This document shows, one piece after another, positions 41,839 to 49,305 of a DNA stretch of 64,000 bases. Location: contig NZ_JAUFQG010000004.1 of NCBI RefSeq assembly GCF_030409605.1, forward strand, positions 992,001 through 1,056,000, given 5' to 3'. The position numbers were made by a program, and so were the translations under genes. This DNA is from Simiduia curdlanivorans (GTDB lineage Bacteria; Pseudomonadota; Gammaproteobacteria; Pseudomonadales; Cellvibrionaceae). The notes beneath the pieces are model-generated. The model did not search any database and had not been told where the DNA came from. It saw only the letters and a program-made list of their open reading frames with translations. How positions within the stretch are numbered: the stretch's first letter is position 1; every line of letters begins with the position of its first letter.

Positions 41839-42984
41839 GTGGTTCAAACTACCGACGATTCAAATACCAAGCAACTAACCAACGAGCCCAAGGCGCCAGA
41901 GTTTGATTCGCTCGAACGCTCTAGGTCGGCGCCAAAACAGGCCGCCGGCGGAACTAAGTTACTTTGGTTGGCGCTGATCGTCGTCTTAGCTGGATCGGCT
42001 GCGAGTAGTTATTGGTTATTTCAACAGCTAACGCTGCAGCAGGAAAATCTGCTTTCCCTTGCGAGCACCGCGCAAACCTTGGAGCGTGAAAACCAAAGCT
42101 TGCAACAAGAGTTTGCTCAAGGTTTAAATCAGTTTTCCCAGATTCAGGCGCAAAACCAACAACAGTTTGGCGATTTTGTCACCAATGTGGAGGCCAAGTT
42201 AGCGTCGCAATCCCAGCGCTTAGCGCAAATGACCTCTAACCATCGCGTGCAATATTTGCTGAGCGAAGCGCAGTTCTTATTGCGTCAAGCCAATCAGCGC
42301 TTGCACTTGGAAAAGTCACCCAGCAATGCCATTGCCCTGTTCAAGCTTGGCGATGAAATATTGGCACGCGCCGCTACCGAGCTGGGCAATCCCTCTGGCT
42401 TGTTGATTGCTAGGAAGCAATTGGCGCAGGATTTAAACACGCTGTATCAACTCGATAACGTGGATTACACCGGGCTCTACTTCGCATTAGAAGGTGTGGT
42501 TGAACAAATTAACACCTTGGCCTTGGCGCTACCGCCACGCGAGTTTGCTAACGAAGAAGTAGAGCCTGCTGTTATCAAAAAAAATCCCGACAGTTTATGG
42601 TCGCGCATTACTGTGGGCTGGCGCAATTTTACCCGGCAACTGGGTAGCTATGTCAGGGTGCGTCGATTAGAGGAACCGGTGGAACCCCTGTTGGCGCCGG
42701 ACCAAGAATTGCGCGTGCGAGAGAACTTAAAACTAAAACTGCAGGTAGCGCAGCTTGCGGTTATGCGCGCGGACACAGACTTATACCGCCGCAATTTACA
42801 GCTCGTAAACGAGTGGATGTTGGAGTATTTCCCCGTATCGGATGCCCGCAACGACCTCATGGCTCAGCTACAAATGCTCTCGGAAAAAACCGTTGAGGTG
42901 CAGTTGCCGGAAGTATCAGCCAGCGCCAGAGCCCTTGATACCTACATCAGCGAATACCGTCAGGAGTTGGGGGTGGCTCAATGA
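41839..42984 (+). CDS. hemX: HemX-like membrane protein
   Basis: 381 residues from GTG 41839, chosen because GTAGAGG precedes it; the longer frame from 41770 overlaps hemD. One transmembrane segment near residue 35 (LLWLALIVVLAGSAASSYWLF) is followed by a long coiled coil rich in Gln and Glu (ENLLSLASTAQTLEREN...), then a helical domain. The family is fixed in hem operons, formerly called uroporphyrin methyltransferase, but has no methyltransferase motifs. Role unclear. Confidence 0.85.
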   Translation: MVQTTDDSNTKQLTNEPKAPEFDSLERSRSAPKQAAGGTKLLWLALIVVLAGSAASSYWLFQQLTLQQENLLSLASTAQTLERENQSLQQEFAQGLNQFSQIQAQNQQQFGDFVTNVEAKLASQSQRLAQMTSNHRVQYLLSEAQFLLRQANQRLHLEKSPSNAIALFKLGDEILARAATELGNPSGLLIARKQLAQDLNTLYQLDNVDYTGLYFALEGVVEQINTLALALPPREFANEEVEPAVIKKNPDSLWSRITVGWRNFTRQLGSYVRVRRLEEPVEPLLAPDQELRVRENLKLKLQVAQLAVMRADTDLYRRNLQLVNEWMLEYFPVSDARNDLMAQLQMLSEKTVEVQLPEVSASARALDTYISEYRQELGVAQ

Positions 42985-44225
42985 AGCGACTGTTATTTCT
43001 GGTAGGTATTGCGTTGCTGGTGGGTGGATTATTAATCACAGAATTAGCCAGAGACAGTGGCTACATGTTGATTTCCCTGTATGGCTACAGTTTGGAAACC
43101 AGCGTTTGGTTTGCGGTACTTATTTTGCTTCTTGCGAGCCTGCTGTTGTGGTTTGTATTGCGGGCTCTGTTCGCGATTATTAGTGCTTTTTTGGGCGTGA
43201 CGCGCTTCGTGATCAAGGGTAGCGACGACAATAACCGAAAGTTGCTGGCGGCTGGCCTCGTGGATTTCATGGAGGGCAATTGGAAGCTGGCGCGCAAGAA
43301 GTTACTCAAGACCGCGGATTTCTCCATGGTGCCGGTTATCAATTATTTGGCGGCCGCGCGTTCCGCTTACGAGCTAGGCGATAGGGAGCAAGCGCAACTG
43401 CTGCTAGCTAAGGCCGAACAGTTTGGACCGCAATACACCTTGGCTACTGCGTTAGCACAAGCGCGCATGGAGCTGATGGATAAGCGCTACGAGCAATGTC
43501 TTTCGGCGCTGGAGCGCATTCGCGATGAAGTGCCAGATCATCCCGTGGTGTTGGATATTTTACGTCAAAGTTATGTGGCGCTAGAGGATTGGGCATCGCT
43601 GGAAAAATTATTGCCGCTGTTGAAAAAACATAAAACGGTAAGCGATAGCGAGCTGGCAAATTTAGAACGCCGCTGCTATGTGTTTCGACTAGAGCAATGT
43701 GCTGAGCGGGCATTCGGCGAAAATGCCATCGATGCGCTGGTAAAAACTTGGTCCAGTTTCGATGCGAAAACCCAACAGAATGCCGCGCTCATTTTGGCTT
43801 ATGCTGAGTTGTTGGTGCGCTATAAGGGCGAAGACAAAGCGGAATTATTACTGCGTAAAAGTTTGCAGAAAAACTGGGACGATCGATTGCTGGATTGGTA
43901 CGGCCGAGTGCATGGAGAGGATGTGGCGCGGCAATTATTAACTGCAGAGACCTGGCTTAAAGAACGGCCTCGCAATGCTATGCTGTTGCTCGCGCTTGGG
44001 CGACTCTCCTTGCGTAATCAATTGTGGGGTAAGGCGCGGGAATATTTTGAAGCCAGTTTAAAAGTTATTCAGCAACCGGAAACCTACGCTGAATTAGCCC
44101 GACTGATGGCGGCCTTAGGCGAGCATCAGCTCAGCACCAATTACTATCAAAAGGGTTTGGGTATGATAGCCCATAACCTACCTGAGCTGCCGGTGCCGAC
44201 TACGGCGGTCAAGTTCGGTCAATAA
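42981..44225 (+). CDS. hemY: HemY protein (TPR, inner membrane)
   Basis: 414 residues. Two N-terminal hydrophobic segments (about 4-22 and 41-65) precede a TPR-like helical region. The HemY_N signature ITELARDSGYMLISLYGYSLETSVW is clear. It overlaps hemX by four bases and closes the hemCDXY cluster. It is not a protoporphyrinogen oxidase despite the shared symbol in Bacillus. Confidence 0.9.
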   Translation: MKRLLFLVGIALLVGGLLITELARDSGYMLISLYGYSLETSVWFAVLILLLASLLLWFVLRALFAIISAFLGVTRFVIKGSDDNNRKLLAAGLVDFMEGNWKLARKKLLKTADFSMVPVINYLAAARSAYELGDREQAQLLLAKAEQFGPQYTLATALAQARMELMDKRYEQCLSALERIRDEVPDHPVVLDILRQSYVALEDWASLEKLLPLLKKHKTVSDSELANLERRCYVFRLEQCAERAFGENAIDALVKTWSSFDAKTQQNAALILAYAELLVRYKGEDKAELLLRKSLQKNWDDRLLDWYGRVHGEDVARQLLTAETWLKERPRNAMLLLALGRLSLRNQLWGKAREYFEASLKVIQQPETYAELARLMAALGEHQLSTNYYQKGLGMIAHNLPELPVPTTAVKFGQ

Positions 44226-44316
44226 TAAATAGTTATAAATACCAATAATTTTCGAGCGAGAGAAAACGCGCTAACTAAAAAGCACTACACCCAAAGTGCC
44301 ACAACGGGAACTATCT

Positions 44317-45228
44317 ATGCGTTTTCAAATAGTATTTTTTTTACCTTTGCTGTTACTCCAATTTTCATGTGAACCCAAAGATCCGGCGCCCGCTGTTGAT
44401 GCGGCGCTAGCCAGCGCTGAGTTGGAAGTGGGTAATTTAACGCTTCGTGTTGACCCACAAGCGGGCGGCCGCATCAGCTCATTGTTGTATCAAGACAGAG
44501 AGCTTTTGGCGCAGCCAAGTGCGTTAGATGCCGATAATTGGGGTTCAACACTGTGGGTTAGCCCGCAAGAAAGTTGGGGTTGGCCGCCACCAAAAAGTTT
44601 CGATAAGCGGCCCTATGCTGTGCAGCAAAACAGTGCGTCCCTGACGCTTACTGGCCCCGTTGACGAAGAGAAAACCGGTTTACAAATTGTTAAAAATATT
44701 CAACTTTTGGGCGCTGATCGGCTCGGTCTTGATTACAGTTTAGTAAACCCTTCCGAGCAGGCAAAGCAGTTTGCCGCTTGGGAGGTTACCCGGGTGCCGA
44801 TTAAAGGTCTGGTGTTATTTGCCCATGAGTCGACGCCTTTATGGTGGAGTTTTGGCGAGTTCGCCTACCAAACCTATGGCGATATCACTTGGATAGACGC
44901 GCGCGAAAGCCAATTGAGCGAAGGTAAGCTAAATGCTAATGGCAGAGGCTGGTTGGCCTGGGTCGATGGGCGCACATTGCTGGTCAAAAAGTTTACCGAC
45001 CTAGCGGAAGCCGAGCAGGCGCCCAAGGAAGCGGAAGTGCAAGTTTATATCAGCCCGCGTGGCTATATGGAGCTGGAGGCACAAAGTGCGTTTGCAACTA
45101 TTGCTGCGCAGCAAAGCCTAACGTTTTCCACCGAGTGGCAAGTGCTTACGCTACCTGATCATATTGAGGTGGGCGTCGATTCACCCTCCCTATTAACCTA
45201 TTTACAAACCTTGGGTTTAAAGCTTTAG
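44317..45228 (+). CDS. DUF4380-like lipoprotein (mutarotase-like fold)
   Basis: 303 residues from ATG 44317, preceded by CGGGAA; a GTG seven codons upstream lacks a ribosome site. Lipoprotein signal with lipobox FSC (LLLQFSCEPKDP). The mature part has the beta-rich pattern of aldose-epimerase-like DUF4380 proteins: LRVDPQAGGRISSLLYQDRELLAQP, GSTLWVSPQESWGWPP and AAWEVTRVP. No catalytic residues are claimed. About 90 bp after hemY; may be separate. Confidence 0.72.
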   Translation: MRFQIVFFLPLLLLQFSCEPKDPAPAVDAALASAELEVGNLTLRVDPQAGGRISSLLYQDRELLAQPSALDADNWGSTLWVSPQESWGWPPPKSFDKRPYAVQQNSASLTLTGPVDEEKTGLQIVKNIQLLGADRLGLDYSLVNPSEQAKQFAAWEVTRVPIKGLVLFAHESTPLWWSFGEFAYQTYGDITWIDARESQLSEGKLNANGRGWLAWVDGRTLLVKKFTDLAEAEQAPKEAEVQVYISPRGYMELEAQSAFATIAAQQSLTFSTEWQVLTLPDHIEVGVDSPSLLTYLQTLGLKL

Positions 45229-45254
45229 CACTCATCCGCTTCGTCTTTATTGCG

Positions 45255-46037
45255 TTAGCGCTGTGGTTTTAACAGCGTTAGCGCAAACAAAGTGCTTGCA
45301 CTTAGCACCACGCTTGGGCCTGCCGGTGTATCCCAAAAAAAAGATGTGATTAAGCCTGAGCTTACCGCAACTAAACCGAGTAGGCTTGCCACGCCGGCCA
45401 TGTGTTCAGGTGTATGAGTAATGCGCCGAGCCGCGGCGGCGGGAATAATTAACAGGGCCGTAATTAATAAAACCCCCACAACTTTCATTGCAATAGCGAT
45501 CACCAAGGCCATGGCTAGCATGAGCAGCATGCGCACTGCCTCAACCTTCACTCCTTCAACGCGGGCCAGTTCTTCGTGCACGGTGATTGAAATTAGCGAG
45601 CGCCAAAAGCCAATCACTAGCGCTAAAACGACGGCGGCTACTAGAGCGATGGTGATGACGTCCATGGGCGTAGCGGTGAGTAAGTCGCCAAATAAATAGG
45701 CTAGTAAATCAACCCGCGTATTGCCAAACAAACCAATGCAAACCAAACCAAGTGCAAGGGTTGAGTGAGATAAAATGCCGAGCAAGGTATCGGTCGCTAA
45801 GAGCCGGGTTTGTTGTAGCAGCACCAGTGCCACGGCCAGTATTAAGCAGCCGAGCGTTACCGCAATATTAATATTGATATCGAGCACTAAACCGAACACA
45901 ACGCCAAGTAATGCCGAGTGTGCGAGAGTGTCGCCGAAATAGGCCATGCGTCGCCACACGGCAAAACTGCCTAAGGGGCCAGCGACGATTGCGACGGCGG
46001 CGCCCGCGAGCCATGCGTTAACCATAAAATCAGGCAT
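45255..46037 (-). CDS. znuB: Zinc ABC transporter permease ZnuB
   Basis: Integral membrane component of the high-affinity zinc importer. 260 residues with about eight hydrophobic segments and the ABC-3 pattern WRRMAYFGDTLAHSALLGV and the loop ARVEGVKVEAVRM. It overlaps znuC by eight bases. Divergent from znuA with zur as the first gene. Confidence 0.93.
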   Translation of the reverse strand: MPDFMVNAWLAGAAVAIVAGPLGSFAVWRRMAYFGDTLAHSALLGVVFGLVLDININIAVTLGCLILAVALVLLQQTRLLATDTLLGILSHSTLALGLVCIGLFGNTRVDLLAYLFGDLLTATPMDVITIALVAAVVLALVIGFWRSLISITVHEELARVEGVKVEAVRMLLMLAMALVIAIAMKVVGVLLITALLIIPAAAARRITHTPEHMAGVASLLGLVAVSSGLITSFFWDTPAGPSVVLSASTLFALTLLKPQR

Positions 46038-46830
46038 GGGGCTTTTCCTTTTGCACTGGACGCAGTGACAGGCGGGGTTTGTGTGCTGCGTGATCGTGAT
46101 CGCAAATCACATCGCCGTGTAGGTCGTGTTTGTGATCGTGGTTGTGGCTATAAACCGCCAGACTTTGCGCGGCTTTGGGCCCGAACAGATCGAGATAGGC
46201 GGGGTGTGCAGTGACACTTTCTGGGTGCCCGTGACAGCATACATGTTGGTTCAAACAAATGACGTCGTCGGTGTTAGCCATGACCAAATGTAAATCGTGC
46301 GACACCATGAGCACGCCGCAACCCTGCTCGTGGCGAATCTGATTGATCAAATCGTAAAGCGCCACCTGACCATTGACGTCGACACCTTGCACCGGCTCAT
46401 CCAGCACCAATAAATGCGGTTTTCTTGCCAGCGCTCGGGTGAGTAATACGCGCTGCGTCTCGCCACCGGAAAGATTTTGCATGGCGCTGGTTTTCAATTT
46501 TTCGACCCCGGTTAATGCCAGTGCGCGATTGATATCGTTTGCACTGGCGCCACCAAGCTCTAAAAAGCGTTTTACCGTGAGCGGCAGGGATGAGTCGATG
46601 GTCAGTTTTTGCGGCATGTAACCGATACGCAACTTCGGCAGGCGCCACAAGTTACCGCTGCTGGGTTTTTGTAGGCCGAGCATGACCCGCACCAAGCTGG
46701 TTTTGCCGGCGCCGTTTGGGCCTATGAGGGTGGTGATATTTGCGCTGCTCAAACACAAGTCTATATTTTGCAGCACCTGTTTATCGCCGAAACGTAAATT
46801 CACAGCGGTTGCTTCCAGCAGTTTATCCAT
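46030..46830 (-). CDS. znuC: Zinc ABC transporter ATPase ZnuC
   Basis: ATP-binding component. 266 residues from ATG 46830 (MDKLLEATAVNLRFG), with GGAGAG upstream; the frame upstream reads zur out of frame. Walker A GPNGAGKTS, signature LSGGETQRV, Walker B LLVLDEPVQGVD and the H-loop MVSHDLH are present. An unusual C-terminal tail is rich in His/Asp (YSHNHDHKHD and later DHDHAAHK) and may bind or sense zinc. It overlaps the zur stop by eight bases. Confidence 0.94.
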   Translation of the reverse strand: MDKLLEATAVNLRFGDKQVLQNIDLCLSSANITTLIGPNGAGKTSLVRVMLGLQKPSSGNLWRLPKLRIGYMPQKLTIDSSLPLTVKRFLELGGASANDINRALALTGVEKLKTSAMQNLSGGETQRVLLTRALARKPHLLVLDEPVQGVDVNGQVALYDLINQIRHEQGCGVLMVSHDLHLVMANTDDVICLNQHVCCHGHPESVTAHPAYLDLFGPKAAQSLAVYSHNHDHKHDLHGDVICDHDHAAHKPRLSLRPVQKEKPHA

Positions 46831-47332
46831 GTTCAGACTCTCCTTCGGCGCTGACTTGGCAGGTGGGGCAGAGGCCTGATAGTTCCAGCGATTGCTGCTC
46901 AATTAAAAAACCAACCGATGCCGCCAGTGCCTGTATAGGCGCCTTGATACTCGCTTCGTCGAGCTCGAGGGCAATACCGCAGCGCCGACAAATGACAAAT
47001 TGACCGGCGTGACTCTCGCCTGGGCAGGGGCAGCCGATAAAGGCGTTAAGGCTGTTAATGCGGTGAATGAGCCTATGCTCCAGCAAGAATTCGAGGGCCC
47101 GATATACCGTTGGTGGTGCAACTTGTTTGCCGGTGGCGTCGGCCAGGGCGTCCATTAATTGATAGGCGCCAATCGGCTTATGGCTTTGCCAAATCAGACG
47201 CAATACTTGTTCTCGCTGCTTAGTAAAGCGCAGGTCCTTGTGCTCGGCGATGGCTTTCGCCTGCTTGAGTGCGTCGTTTATGCAGTGTTGATGGTTGTGC
47301 TGTCGCAGCGGCAGCGCGGATAGGGGCTTCAT
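46823..47332 (-). CDS. zur: Zinc uptake regulator Zur (Fur family)
   Basis: 169 residues. Winged-helix domain RFTKQREQVLRLIWQSHKPIGAYQLMDAL...PPTVYRALEFLLEHRLIHRI, then two cysteine pairs of Fur-family zinc sites: ICRRC (with CPCPGESHAGQF before it) and LCPTC near the C-terminus. First gene of zur-znuC-znuB, divergent from znuA; this arrangement supports Zur over Fur. Confidence 0.93.
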   Translation of the reverse strand: MKPLSALPLRQHNHQHCINDALKQAKAIAEHKDLRFTKQREQVLRLIWQSHKPIGAYQLMDALADATGKQVAPPTVYRALEFLLEHRLIHRINSLNAFIGCPCPGESHAGQFVICRRCGIALELDEASIKAPIQALAASVGFLIEQQSLELSGLCPTCQVSAEGESEHG

Positions 47333-47360
47333 GGGCGACTTAGTGGCTGTGATAAAACGT

Positions 47361-47379
47361 TATGTTATCATATAGCATT
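47361..47379. promoter_or_regulatory. Zur box between zur and znuA
   Basis: TATGTTATCATATAGCATT is an imperfect palindrome matching the gammaproteobacterial Zur operator core (AATGTTATAATATAACATT type) at most positions. It lies 28 bp upstream of zur and 21 bp upstream of znuA, so it can repress both directions when zinc is plentiful. Confidence 0.82.
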
Positions 47380-47400
47380 TGCGTAACACCTCCCCCTCCT

Positions 47401-48288
47401 ATGAACCTATTTCGTGCTTTAGTTTTTCTGCTTGCGCTGTCCGGCAGTCTGTCTGTGTTTGCCGCTAAGTTGGTAGTTTCCATTGAACCTTTGGCAATGT
47501 TGGTCGAGCCCTTACTTGGGCCAGACGACAGCTTGCGCGTATTGCTAAAACCGAACACGTCACCCCATCACTACAGTTTAAAGGCGTCGGATATGCGCGC
47601 TTTGCAGCAGGCTGATCTGATTTTATGGGTGGGGCCAGAGCTGGAGCAGTTCCTACAAAAGCCACTGGCGACCTTGCCGGCGGCGCTGCAGCTCGATCAG
47701 CTCGCGCAACTAAGCTGGCCCGATCAAGCGGAGCTATCTGAACCCCACCATTCACATGCACATACGGCACGCGATCCACATTTGTGGTTGAACCCGGATA
47801 ATGCGCTTGCGGTGGCAAATGCGGTAGCTCAACGCTTGCAGGCGTTAGCCGGCGTTGACGGCGCTGTTGTGCAGGCGCGTCTCGCGGTGATGCAGACCCG
47901 TATTGCGGCGCTTAGTGTTGAGTTGGAGCGAGACTTAGGTGAATTGCGCGAACTGCAGTTTATGGTTTATCACCAAGCTTACGGGCACTGGAATCAGCGC
48001 TTTGGTTTAACTCAGCTCTCCGCCGTGAGTTTGACGCCGGAGCAAAAGCCCGGTGCCCGACATATCTACCAGCTAAAGGAGCGGGCTAAAGATGCGCAGT
48101 GTTTGCTGGCCGAGGCGTTTTATGACAACCAATCGACACAGCAATTAGCAAAAGAATTGGGTCTACCGCTGGTGTTGCTCGATCCCCTGGGGACGAATGT
48201 CGCACCGGGCGAGCATCGCTATGAGACTTTAATGCGCAATCTGGCTGCGGATATGAAGGCGTGTTTGAATCATCCAGCTAACAGTTAA
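47401..48288 (+). CDS. znuA: Zinc ABC transporter substrate-binding protein ZnuA
   Basis: Periplasmic zinc-binding protein. 295 residues from ATG 47401, which begins the signal peptide MNLFRALVFLLALSGSLSVFA; an upstream in-frame ATG at 47362 lies inside the Zur box. Zinc-ligand histidines appear in NTSPHHYSLKASD, in the His-rich loop SEPHHSHAHTARDPHLW and in YHQAYGHW; the His-rich loop is shorter than in E. coli. The Shine-Dalgarno is poor. Confidence 0.92.
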   Translation: MNLFRALVFLLALSGSLSVFAAKLVVSIEPLAMLVEPLLGPDDSLRVLLKPNTSPHHYSLKASDMRALQQADLILWVGPELEQFLQKPLATLPAALQLDQLAQLSWPDQAELSEPHHSHAHTARDPHLWLNPDNALAVANAVAQRLQALAGVDGAVVQARLAVMQTRIAALSVELERDLGELRELQFMVYHQAYGHWNQRFGLTQLSAVSLTPEQKPGARHIYQLKERAKDAQCLLAEAFYDNQSTQQLAKELGLPLVLLDPLGTNVAPGEHRYETLMRNLAADMKACLNHPANS

Positions 48289-48317
48289 ACGGATGGCCGC
48301 CCCCAAAAACAGCTGCT

Positions 48318-48587
48318 CAATATTTATTCTACCCTGCGCCCTTCGGGGCCAACCACCAAGCCCAGCTTGATGGCGTTCAAGCGGTCTGACGATTCAAGTT
48401 CGCGCAAATAGCTATTTGCACTCGCTCCTCTCACCCAGGAGTGTCGGACCAATGCGCCCGCGGCATACGACCGCCATGGAAGGCGGAAGTGCCTAAACTG
48501 CAGGAGCATGTTTCGGCCCGCGCGTCCTTGTGCATATCCGCTCTTGCGCATCCATGCGCCCGCGGTATACAGCACGTCCTTGTGCAT
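48318..48587. repeat. Mosaic palindromic repeat block 1
   Basis: Non-coding block built from modules also found at 53650-53790 and 54345-54787, here mostly in inverted orientation. Shared parts: the CTGCGCCCTTCGGGGC module, a module with CAAGCCCAGCTTGATGGCG, the 16-bp palindrome GCAAATAGCTATTTGC (48404-48419), and a 60-bp module from GCATACGACCGCCATGG to CATGTTTCGGCCCG (48462-48521). Open frames here run through palindromes and are not genes. Confidence 0.85.
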
Positions 48588-48635
48588 AAAAAAACGGCCA
48601 ACCGGGTTTTGGAGAGCCGGTTGACCGTTGAGCGA
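48588..48635 (-). terminator. Terminator of the small secreted-protein gene
   Basis: On the minus strand ACGGTCAACCGGC pairs with CCCGGTTGGCCGT (one mismatch) and is followed by a T7 run. About 80 bp after the stop at 48713. Confidence 0.85.
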
Positions 48636-48712
48636 TGTAAAGCAATAAACTGACGAACAAATCCAGGTGAGCGCCTGGGGTACTACAAAAAATCTACTGC
48701 GTGTTACCGCAA

Positions 48713-48967
48713 TTACTGAGCTTCGGCTTGATCGCGCAGACGCTGAGAAATCTTTTCGTTTAGGTCGGTGTTGATGGACTGACCAAGTGACAGTGTGGCG
48801 CGGTTCAGCGCCTTTAATTGTGTTGTATTGGCATTTTTGTCTACGTTTTCGGTAGTCCAGCTAGTGTCCACGCCAGCGGTAACCACAGATGTGGCGATGC
48901 TAGATTGTGGATTAGCGAATGTGACCGGTGCAGCTAATGCTAACAACAGAAAACCAAGCTTTTTCAT
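48713..48967 (-). CDS. Small secreted protein of unknown function
   Basis: 84 residues from ATG 48967 (MKKLGFLLLALAAPVTFA), with GGAGG upstream; a longer frame to 49018 is rejected. A signal peptide with a likely cut after TFA leaves a mature ~66-residue polar protein, rich in Asn/Thr/Ser, ending in a helical RLRDQAEAQ. No family is recognised. It is monocistronic with its own terminator and divergent from polA. Confidence 0.7.
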   Translation of the reverse strand: MKKLGFLLLALAAPVTFANPQSSIATSVVTAGVDTSWTTENVDKNANTTQLKALNRATLSLGQSINTDLNEKISQRLRDQAEAQ

Positions 48968-49018
48968 AGTGAGGCCCTCCGTAAGGGTGTTAAGCGTGTT
49001 ACCGGCCTTGGTGCCCAT

Positions 49019-49305
49019 AACCCGCGAATTCGGTAAGTAAAACGTTGTTGTTTACTAATTGTTACGCATGGTAACAATTGACTAAAGATTAAGCTATCTA
49101 TTTTTCAGAATTGTGACAGTTTTTCTTTAAGTTAAAGTTGTAACCTACCGTTTTTGTGAGATTTTCCCGTTTTAGGTAATTCGTCTGGTTAAAAATTAAT
49201 CGGTAACATGCTAGGTAACACTCTTGTTCTAGAACGTGCGTGTTGGGCAAATCAGTCTTTCGGAATGGTGTATCCTTGCGACTTTGCACAATCGATGGAT
49301 GAGTT
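49019..49305. other. AT-rich divergent intergenic region upstream of polA
   Basis: 287 bp without a gene, holding the promoters of polA and the small secreted-protein gene. The notable element is the 9-bp inverted repeat AATTGTTAC-GCATG-GTAACAATT at 49057-49079, likely an operator. An open minus frame at 49098-49289 has no ribosome site and is not supported. Confidence 0.55.
49057..49079. promoter_or_regulatory. Inverted repeat, putative operator
   Basis: Perfect 9-bp arms AATTGTTAC/GTAACAATT with a 5-bp centre, 90 bp upstream of the small secreted-protein start and about 230 bp from polA. Symmetry suggests a dimeric regulator; no regulator is assigned. Confidence 0.5.
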
